From Saprospiraceae bacterium (GTDB lineage Bacteria > Bacteroidota > Bacteroidia > Chitinophagales > Saprospiraceae): a stretch of 64,000 bases of DNA. The DNA lies in NCBI GenBank assembly GCA_021739645.1, contig JAIPBL010000003.1, positions 1-64,000 of the forward strand, read 5' to 3'. Position 1 is the first letter of the stretch. Every line of letters begins with the position of its first letter. The notes under the pieces were generated by a model. That model searched no databases. It was not told the DNA's origin and saw only the letters and a list, made by a program, of their open reading frames with translations. Both the position numbers and the translations under genes were made by a program. This document shows positions 45,366 through 52,119 of the stretch, piece after piece.

Positions 45366-48300
45366 ATGTCCGTTAAATCATTTCCATTTTTTTTCTTCGT
45401 TTGCTCCGCAATTTTTGTGCTTACCGGCTGCGGCCCAGAGCCGAAGGTGCTTGTGTTTTCCAAAACGTCAGGTTACCGACACGCTTCCATCGAGACGGGG
45501 GTGGCGGCCATTCAGCAGCTAGGCAAGGCCGAAGGTTTCATCGTGGAGGCTACGGAGGACAGCACCGTTTTTACCGAAGAAAACCTAAAAAAATACGCCG
45601 CTGTAGTGTTCCTGAACAACAGTGGCGACGTACTGAACAACTGGCAACAAGCTGATTTTCAACGTTTTATTGAAGCTGGCGGTGGCTTCGTGGGCATCCA
45701 TGGCGCAGCGGCCACCGAGTATGATTGGAAGTGGTACGGCAAGCTCCTCGGCGCATTTTTTGATGAACACCCAGACATCCAAAAAGCAACGGTGAAGGTG
45801 GCCGACAAGGCGCACCCTGCCACCGAAGACCTCCCCGCCGAATGGCTCCGCACCGACGAGTGGTACAATTTTAAGCCAGTGCCTCCCTCGGACAAAGTCT
45901 ATATCACTGGTGCAAAAGGGAACTACACCCACAGCAGTACCGACAGCTCGGATGCCGCCATCAATGTACCGACGGACGTGCGGTGGACATACGACAGCAA
46001 AAAACCTTTCCTTTCTGAAAACGTGAAAGTGCTGCTGACGCTCGATGAGGGTACTTACACAGGCGGCAAACATGGCGCTTCGCACCCTATCGCTTGGGCG
46101 CAGGAGTATGAAGGTGGGCGCTCGTTTTACACGGCACTTGGCCACACGGAGGAGAGTTTTTCCGAAGAAAACTATTTGAAGCACCTGCTCGGCGGCATCC
46201 TATGGGCCATCGGCAAGGGCAAGCTCGACTATTCGAAGGTGAAAACCCAGCGCATCCCACAGCCGGAGCGGTTTGTGCGCACCGTGCTCGCCGAAAATTT
46301 GGATGAGCCGATTGAACTCGCCGTTTTCCCGGACAACAGCGGCAAGGTGCTTTTTGTGGAACGGAAAGGCGCCATCAAAATCTACTATCCCGACCTCGAC
46401 ACAGTGGAAACTATCGCCTACATGCCCGTTTACAAGGAGTTCGAAGAGGGGGTGATGGGCGTTGCCTTTGACCCAAACTACCTGAAAAACAAGTGGATTT
46501 ACATCTATTATTCGCTGATGGAAGGTGGAAGGCGCAACCGCTTGAGCCGATTTGATTTTGAAAACGACATCATCCACCACAGTACCGAGAAGGTGCTGCT
46601 CGAAGTGCCGGAACAGGTCGGTTGCTGTCACACGGGTGGCTCGATTGACTTTGACTCGAAGGGCAACCTGTTCCTTTCCACGGGAGACAACACCAACCCG
46701 TTCGAGTCCGACGGCTTTTCTCCCGCTGACGGGCGACCGGGTCGGGAATTGTACGACGCCCGGCGCTCCTCGTCCAATACGAACGACCTGCGGGGGAAAA
46801 TCCTCCGCATCACCCCGCAACCTGATGGAACCTACACCATTCCTAAGGGCAATCTTTTTGTCGAAGGCACACCAAATGCCCGCCCCGAAATCTATGTGAT
46901 GGGCTGCCGCAATCCCTACCGCATAGCTGTTGACAAGAAAACCGACTGCCTCTACTGGGGCGATGTGGGCCCTGATGCTGGCAAAAACGGTGTTGACCGT
47001 GGCTCGAAGGGCTACGATTTTTGGGGACGTGCCTGCGAGGCCGGGTACTACGGCTGGCCGCTTTTCCGGGGCAACCACACCTATTTTGATTACAATTTTG
47101 CCACAAAAAAAAGTGGGCCGCTGCACAATCCCGAGAAGCCAATCAACAACTCGCCGTACAACACCGGCTTGACAGAACTGCCCCCCGTCACTTCCCCACT
47201 GATTTGGTACAGCTACGACGAGAGCCTTGAGTTCCCGTGGCTTGGAACTGGCGGCAAAAACCCAATGGCTGGCCCAATTTTTCACGCTGCCGATATCCCC
47301 CAATCACCAATCACCAGTAACCAATCACCAGTCACCACTTTCCCCGAATATTTCGAGAATAAATTCTTCATCTACGAATGGATGCGCAACTGGATTTTCG
47401 TGGTGACAATGGACGAAAACGGCAAGTTCGTGCAGGCCGACCCGTTCCTGCCCAACGAGACCTGGAACCGCCCGATGGACATGGCTTTCGGGCCTGACGG
47501 GGCATTGTACGTGCTGGAATATGGCACGCAGTGGTTCGCCCAAAACCCCGATGCCCGCCTGAACAAAATCGAGTACGCCCCTGGCAACCGCAAGCCGATT
47601 GCCAAAATTGAAGCTTCGCAAACTGTGGCGGCGGCTCCGCTAACGGTACGCCTAAGCGGTTCATCCTCAAAGGATTACGATGGCGACCAGCTCACTTACG
47701 ATTGGACAGTGAGCAGTAGCCAGCAGCATTTCACGGAGGCAGGTTTTGACTTTGTTTTCAAAACGCCGGGCGAGTACGTGGTGAAATTGAAAGTAACCGA
47801 CCCAAGTGGGGCGTCTTCGAGGTCGAGTGTAAAAATCATCGTCGGAAACTCGAAGCCGGTCGTCGCATGGAAATTGGGTGGCAATCAAACGTTTTACTGG
47901 GACGATGAAGATTTGGCCTATGAACTTAGCGTTAGCGATGCGGAGGATGGCAGCCTTTCCAACGGTAAACTAGACCCTCGAAGAGTGAAAATCTCCATTG
48001 ATTACCTTTCAGAAGGACAAGATGTGGCGGCCATTATCATGGGGCATCAAACGAAGGAGTCAGCAACGATGGGCAGTTTACAATTTGCCACGGGCATGAA
48101 GTTGATTGAAGCAAACGATTGTAAAACCTGCCATACTGTTGACTCGAAAGTGAATGGGCCGAGCTATGTTGACATTGCCAACCGGTACTACGGAAGTGAG
48201 TTTGCTGTGCAAAGATTGAGCAAAAAAGTCATTGCTGGAGGTGCCGGAAACTGGGGAGAAACGGCCATGAGCGCCCACCCAAACCTCAGCCAAAAGGAAT

Positions 48301-48884
48301 CGGAGGATATTGTAAAGTACATCCTCTCATTGGCTGGAGAGGTCCAAGAATCGGGTTCCCTGCCTTTCAATGGTACGTACCGCACCAGTGCCCATATTGG
48401 CAAGGGTGAAAAAGGAGCCTACGTTTTTCAGGCGAGCTACCGTGACCTTGGTGGGCCAAATGGCAGCAATTCCCTGTCAGATAAACAAACCCTTGTTTTG
48501 CGTTATCCAAAACTGGCAGCGAAGGACTACAGTCGGGCGGCCAAAGGCGTTCGCCGGGAGCGAATCGGACAAACAGATACGATTGCTGTCACCGACCTGA
48601 TGGATGGACGCTGGATTGCATTCGATAAAATTGACCTGACTGGGGTGACGAGTTTGGAACTTGGATTTATCAAAAGTGCTGAGATTTCGCCTGGGACAGC
48701 AGTTGAAATCCGGGCAGGCAGCGAGAGCGGCAAGCTGCTTGGGAAGTCGATTGTCAGTGGCGCTTCAATAAAAATACCAATCGAAGCAGCAAAGGGTATA
48801 AAAAATCTGGTGCTTGTTTTTAGAAATGAAAAAATGAATGGCGTGGGTTTGGGCAAGCTAGATTGGGTTGCCTTTCAGAAATAA
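45366..48884 (+). CDS. lipoprotein with ThuA, PQQ-type sugar dehydrogenase, PKD, cytochrome c and CBM6-like domains
   Basis: This 1172-residue outer-surface or periplasmic lipoprotein has a leader ending VLTGCGPEP (Cys near 20). The domain order is: ThuA-like glutamine-amidotransferase fold (about 28-285), glucose/sorbosone dehydrogenase propeller (about 300-740; GCCHTGGSIDFDSKG, GCRNPYRIAVD), PKD (about 745-830), a monohaem cytochrome c with CKTCH at about 919-923, and a carbohydrate-binding (CBM6-like) end. This implies oxidation of a bound sugar with electron transfer to the haem. A 40-bp stretch at about 47300-47339 is made of ATCACCA words otherwise seen in spacers and encodes SPITSNQSPVTT in frame, probably an inserted repeat. 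A strong terminator follows. Confidence 0.9.
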   Translation: MSVKSFPFFFFVCSAIFVLTGCGPEPKVLVFSKTSGYRHASIETGVAAIQQLGKAEGFIVEATEDSTVFTEENLKKYAAVVFLNNSGDVLNNWQQADFQRFIEAGGGFVGIHGAAATEYDWKWYGKLLGAFFDEHPDIQKATVKVADKAHPATEDLPAEWLRTDEWYNFKPVPPSDKVYITGAKGNYTHSSTDSSDAAINVPTDVRWTYDSKKPFLSENVKVLLTLDEGTYTGGKHGASHPIAWAQEYEGGRSFYTALGHTEESFSEENYLKHLLGGILWAIGKGKLDYSKVKTQRIPQPERFVRTVLAENLDEPIELAVFPDNSGKVLFVERKGAIKIYYPDLDTVETIAYMPVYKEFEEGVMGVAFDPNYLKNKWIYIYYSLMEGGRRNRLSRFDFENDIIHHSTEKVLLEVPEQVGCCHTGGSIDFDSKGNLFLSTGDNTNPFESDGFSPADGRPGRELYDARRSSSNTNDLRGKILRITPQPDGTYTIPKGNLFVEGTPNARPEIYVMGCRNPYRIAVDKKTDCLYWGDVGPDAGKNGVDRGSKGYDFWGRACEAGYYGWPLFRGNHTYFDYNFATKKSGPLHNPEKPINNSPYNTGLTELPPVTSPLIWYSYDESLEFPWLGTGGKNPMAGPIFHAADIPQSPITSNQSPVTTFPEYFENKFFIYEWMRNWIFVVTMDENGKFVQADPFLPNETWNRPMDMAFGPDGALYVLEYGTQWFAQNPDARLNKIEYAPGNRKPIAKIEASQTVAAAPLTVRLSGSSSKDYDGDQLTYDWTVSSSQQHFTEAGFDFVFKTPGEYVVKLKVTDPSGASSRSSVKIIVGNSKPVVAWKLGGNQTFYWDDEDLAYELSVSDAEDGSLSNGKLDPRRVKISIDYLSEGQDVAAIIMGHQTKESATMGSLQFATGMKLIEANDCKTCHTVDSKVNGPSYVDIANRYYGSEFAVQRLSKKVIAGGAGNWGETAMSAHPNLSQKESEDIVKYILSLAGEVQESGSLPFNGTYRTSAHIGKGEKGAYVFQASYRDLGGPNGSNSLSDKQTLVLRYPKLAAKDYSRAAKGVRRERIGQTDTIAVTDLMDGRWIAFDKIDLTGVTSLELGFIKSAEISPGTAVEIRAGSESGKLLGKSIVSGASIKIPIEAAKGIKNLVLVFRNEKMNGVGLGKLDWVAFQK
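47300..47339. repeat. ATCACCA-type tandem repeat inside a coding sequence
   Basis: CCAATCACCAATCACCAG, TAACCAATCACCAG and TCACCAC follow each other. The same heptamer words form the etfB-etfA spacer hairpin and occur in the permease spacers. Here they are read in frame as a Ser/Thr/Pro linker within the dehydrogenase domain. Confidence 0.75.
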
Positions 48885-48924
48885 AAATAGGGGAATGGCG
48901 AATCCAAACGCCATTCCCCTATTT
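48885..48924. terminator. bidirectional rho-independent terminator
   Basis: AAATAGGGGAATGGCG (48885-48900) pairs perfectly with CGCCATTCCCCTATTT (48909-48924) across an 8-base loop, between two convergent genes. The A/T flanks would serve both strands. Confidence 0.88.
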
Positions 48925-48939
48925 ATAGAAATTTTGGTG

Positions 48940-49881
48940 TCACTTCCCTTTCTTTTTCGATTTCTTTTCCTTCCCAAAAACATCTTGCTGGCCCCGGGCA
49001 TCCAGCACCGGCTCTGGCCTCGGTGCTTCTTCCATTGTTTCCGTCCAGTATTTTTCCACCCAAAGCCACTGTCCATTTTTCAATTTATAGCCCTCGTAAG
49101 TTCCGTCAGGGACTTGGGTTGGGCCTTGCCCATAGCCACCCGCCATCGTCATCAGGTGGTCGTAGATGATGAGGCCCCAAGTTTCATCATAGTTGAGCTT
49201 GAAGGAGGCCTCAGCAGAAAATTCCATCACCAAACGGTTTCGGACGGTAATCTCATTTCCCAATGAATCAGCTTGCACAAATACTGGTGCGCCAAATATT
49301 GGCTTTCCATCCTTGAAACTTAACACGTCAACAATTTTCCTGCGGTTAAAAAAGCTGAACCCATCATACCCAAAAAGTAGGTACTTGTCACCTTCCGGTG
49401 TATCAAATTGCCGCAGGTTGTAGTAAACCGAACCGTACCATTTCTCTGGTGTGAGCAAGTCATATTCCTCCGCTTCTACCTCAGCCGAACGGTCCACCAA
49501 AGGAAAAAGCTGAAGTTTGCTGCTGTTCATTTGTATGGCACCGTAATAGCGATAATCGTCCACGTCCACGTAAAGTTGCCAAGTGAACACCCTGAAGCTG
49601 CTGTCCTGAGGGTATTGGATGGAGATGGACTTGAGCCGGTTGAATTTGTAGTTGAAGGAATTTTCTGTTTTTAGTGCCTGGACGAGGGTCGTGATTAGTT
49701 TTTTGCATGTCCCAAACCGCTCTTCTGGCAATGAGTCGTTGACTACCAAGAATGCGCAAAGTGCCAGCGTGTCCTCGTATTCCTTGAGATGTTTGATGTC
49801 TCCAGCACTGATTTTGCCAGCTTGCGCATGGCCATTTAGGGCAAACCCGACAAGGAAAAGGATGGGCAGTATTTTTTTCAT
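48940..49881 (-). CDS. secreted protein of unknown function
   Basis: No family was recognised with certainty. The 313-residue product starts at ATG 49881 with a signal peptide (MKKILPILFLVGFALNGHAQ). The body is mixed alpha/beta with aromatic-rich strands (FTWQLYVDVDDYRYYGAIQ, KWYGSVYYNLRQFDTPEGDKYLLFGYDG) and ends in a very basic tail (KEKKSKKKGK). Similar proteins are common as uncharacterised secreted proteins in Bacteroidota. It is convergent with the ThuA-type gene and divergent from etfB. Confidence 0.75.
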   Translation of the reverse strand: MKKILPILFLVGFALNGHAQAGKISAGDIKHLKEYEDTLALCAFLVVNDSLPEERFGTCKKLITTLVQALKTENSFNYKFNRLKSISIQYPQDSSFRVFTWQLYVDVDDYRYYGAIQMNSSKLQLFPLVDRSAEVEAEEYDLLTPEKWYGSVYYNLRQFDTPEGDKYLLFGYDGFSFFNRRKIVDVLSFKDGKPIFGAPVFVQADSLGNEITVRNRLVMEFSAEASFKLNYDETWGLIIYDHLMTMAGGYGQGPTQVPDGTYEGYKLKNGQWLWVEKYWTETMEEAPRPEPVLDARGQQDVFGKEKKSKKKGK

Positions 49882-50006
49882 AAAAAGGTAATTGTTCAAA
49901 ATTTGCACAAAGAACGTTTGGTGAAATGATTTAGTGCAGGATGGTCAAGTTTTGGTAAAATGCAGCGAATTTTCGCAACCAAATCCCTCAATCCTCATTT
50001 AATGGA

Positions 50007-50014
50007 TATATTTG
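50007..50014 (+). promoter_or_regulatory. candidate -7 box for etfB
   Basis: TATATTTG matches TAnnTTTG and lies 33 bp before the etfB ATG; a -33 TTG was not found at the ideal distance. Confidence 0.45.
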
Positions 50015-50046
50015 CGGCCATTTTAGAATAATAATTATCCAATAAA

Positions 50047-50787
50047 ATGAAAATACTCGTTTGCGTAAGCAAAACACCAGATACCACCTCAAAGATTTCC
50101 TTCACCGCCGACGGCACTAAGTTTAACGATGCAGGCATCACCTACATCATGAATCCCTACGATGAGTGGTACGCACTCGTTCGAGCCTGTGAATTGGTGG
50201 AAAAAAATGGCGGCACGGTCACGCTCATCAACGTGGGTGGCCCACAAAACGACCAGACCATCCGAAAGGGCTTGGCCATAGGCGCCACTGATGCAGTGCG
50301 AATCGACGCTGACCCAAATAGTTCCCTTTTCATTGCGAAGCAAATCGCTGAATACGCCAAGGAACAACACTACGACATCATTTTTTGCGGCAAGGAAAGC
50401 ATTGATTACAATGGTTCCGAAGTCGGCGGCATGGTCGCCGAATTTCTCGACCTGCCCTTCATTTCCTTTGCCAGCAAGCTCGAAATCACTGGAAGCACGG
50501 CCACCTTAAATCGAGACATTGAAGGTGGCGTGGAAATCCTGGAAGTAGAAACCCCATTCGTCGTCAGTGCGGCAAAAGACATGGCCGAGCAGCGCATCCC
50601 GAACATGATGGGCATCATGAAAGCCAAGTCGAAACCATTTGTAGTCGTTCCCCCGGTCGATTTCCCTGACCTTGCAGTACCCGTGAAATACGTATTGCCG
50701 AAGGAAAAAACTGGTGTAAGGCTGGTGAGTCCTGACAATATGGAGGAGCTGGTGAGGCTGCTCCACGAAGAAGCAAAAGTCATTTAG
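50047..50787 (+). CDS. etfB: electron transfer flavoprotein beta subunit
   Basis: The small subunit of the heterodimeric flavoprotein carries electrons from acyl-CoA and related dehydrogenases to the quinone pool. The 246-residue protein begins MKILVCVSKTPDTTSKI and shows the AMP-binding half (DEWYALVRACELVEKNGGTV, GATDAVRIDAD), the ETF-beta recognition-loop region (VETPFVVSAAKDMAEQRIPN) and the typical MMGIMKAKSKP. It is paired with etfA, separated by a repeat-filled 72-bp spacer. Confidence 0.95.
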   Translation: MKILVCVSKTPDTTSKISFTADGTKFNDAGITYIMNPYDEWYALVRACELVEKNGGTVTLINVGGPQNDQTIRKGLAIGATDAVRIDADPNSSLFIAKQIAEYAKEQHYDIIFCGKESIDYNGSEVGGMVAEFLDLPFISFASKLEITGSTATLNRDIEGGVEILEVETPFVVSAAKDMAEQRIPNMMGIMKAKSKPFVVVPPVDFPDLAVPVKYVLPKEKTGVRLVSPDNMEELVRLLHEEAKVI

Positions 50788-50856
50788 TAACTGGTGATTG
50801 GTGATTGGTGATTGGGCAGCCCCCAATCACCAATCACCAATCACTAATCACCAAAT
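50788..50856. repeat. heptamer-repeat hairpin between etfB and etfA
   Basis: The left arm is (TGGTGAT) repeated three times followed by TGGGCAGCCCCCA; the right arm contains four ATCACCA/ATCACTA copies, so the spacer folds into a long stem. It resembles the short tandemly repeated repetitive sequences known from cyanobacteria. It is transcribed with the etf operon and could affect the relative amounts of the subunits. Confidence 0.8.
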
Positions 50857-50859
50857 ACA

Positions 50860-51819
50860 ATGGTATTAGTTTTCGCAGAGGCCGTAAACGGCCACCTCAA
50901 AAAAGCGGCTTTCGAGGCCGTGACTTATGGTAGCCAAACGGCACAATTGCTTGGCAGCCAATGTGTTGCATTGACGTTGGGCAATGTAGAGAATGCCGGA
51001 CAATTGGGCATTTACGGCGCTTCCAAGGTTTACAATGTGGCAGGTTCCAACCTCGCCAACTTCGATAGCCAGGTGTTTACCTCGGTCATTGCGCAAGCAG
51101 CTGAAAAGCTGGGTGCAACCGTGGTCGTCATTTCGCACACTTCCACAGGCAAATCTTTGTTGGGTCGCCTAGCTGCTCGCCTCAATGCTGGCTCGGTGGC
51201 TGGGGCAAAATCGCTCCCCGATATTTCAGGCGGAGGATTCAAAGTGACCAAAGGGGTTTATTCTGGGAAGGCCATCGCTACCTACGAAATCAGTTCTCCG
51301 ATAAAATTGATTTCCTTGGGCGGCAACGAGATACCGCTCCAATCCACTGGCAACGAAGTGGCAATTGAGACGCTTGAGTTGACCGTCCCGGCCAGCCGCA
51401 CAAAAGTGATTGAAGTGAAACGGCAAGAAGGAATCGTGCCGTTGCCGGAAGCGGTTACGGTTGTCTCAGCAGGCCGTGGCATGAAAGGTCCGGAGAACTG
51501 GGGCATCGTGGAGGACCTGGCCAAGGTCATGGGTGCTACCACCGCTTGCAGCCGACCTGTAGCTGATGCCGATTGGCGCCCCCACCACGAACATGTAGGG
51601 CAAACAGGTGTGGCTATCCGGCCAAATCTTTATGTTGCCATCGGTATTTCTGGGGCTATCCAGCACCTGGCCGGTGTGAACCAATCGAAGGTTATCGTGG
51701 TCATCAACAAAGATCCGGAAGCACCGTTCTTCAAGGCGGCAGATTATGGCGTGGTTGGTGACTTGTTCGATGTAGTGCCTCGTTTGACCGAAGCCATGCG
51801 GAAGTTTAAGGCAAGTTGA
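50860..51819 (+). CDS. etfA: electron transfer flavoprotein alpha subunit
   Basis: The FAD-binding subunit of ETF. The 319-residue protein has an N-terminal domain ([20 protein letters not shown]) and the C-terminal FAD domain with [37 protein letters not shown], the signature [16 protein letters not shown] and [20 protein letters not shown]. It works with the preceding beta subunit in the cytoplasm. Confidence 0.96.
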   Translation: MVLVFAEAVNGHLKKAAFEAVTYGSQTAQLLGSQCVALTLGNVENAGQLGIYGASKVYNVAGSNLANFDSQVFTSVIAQAAEKLGATVVVISHTSTGKSLLGRLAARLNAGSVAGAKSLPDISGGGFKVTKGVYSGKAIATYEISSPIKLISLGGNEIPLQSTGNEVAIETLELTVPASRTKVIEVKRQEGIVPLPEAVTVVSAGRGMKGPENWGIVEDLAKVMGATTACSRPVADADWRPHHEHVGQTGVAIRPNLYVAIGISGAIQHLAGVNQSKVIVVINKDPEAPFFKAADYGVVGDLFDVVPRLTEAMRKFKAS

Positions 51820-51825
51820 TAATCC

Positions 51826-51899
51826 TTTTTCTTCAAATTGAAACAGCCCTGTTCTAGCTACCAAGCTCTGGCAGGGCTGTTTCAATTTGAAGAAAAAAA
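51826..51899 (+). terminator. strong terminator after etfA
   Basis: CTTCAAATTGAAACAGCCCTG pairs with CAGGGCTGTTTCAATTTGAAG, extended by T5/A runs to a stem of about 26 bp. A smaller second hairpin (CCCCTTC with GAAGGGG, about 51903-51926) follows. Confidence 0.88.
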
Positions 51900-51926
51900 C
51901 AACCCCTTCCTCATTTCTGAAGAAGG

Positions 51927-52119
51927 GGCCTCTTTAGCATAGGATTATAAATGTTTAAGACAATGGCGCATTTTGCAAATATCAGTCCATTTTGAAATTT
52001 GACTTTGACAATTGACATTGTTCTGTAGCCACATACGTTCATTTTCCCCTCCTTCCCTTGAAAACGGGCTGTATAATCTATAATCTTTACTTACCTTGGC
52101 CATGATAAAATGATTCAAA
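51927..52119. other. gene-free leader region
   Basis: Nothing coding was seen between the etfA terminators and the next start. The sequence is AT-rich with no clear TAnnTTTG box or hairpin. Confidence 0.4.

Noticed and set aside
46200-47303. 367-codon antisense frame opposite the ThuA/dehydrogenase gene
   Set aside because: The plus strand encodes conserved propeller motifs here; the antisense frame has no homology-like features.
50788-50856. Possible CRISPR array in the ATCACCA repeats
   Set aside because: Units are 7 bp with no unique spacers and form an inverted repeat; no cas gene is near.
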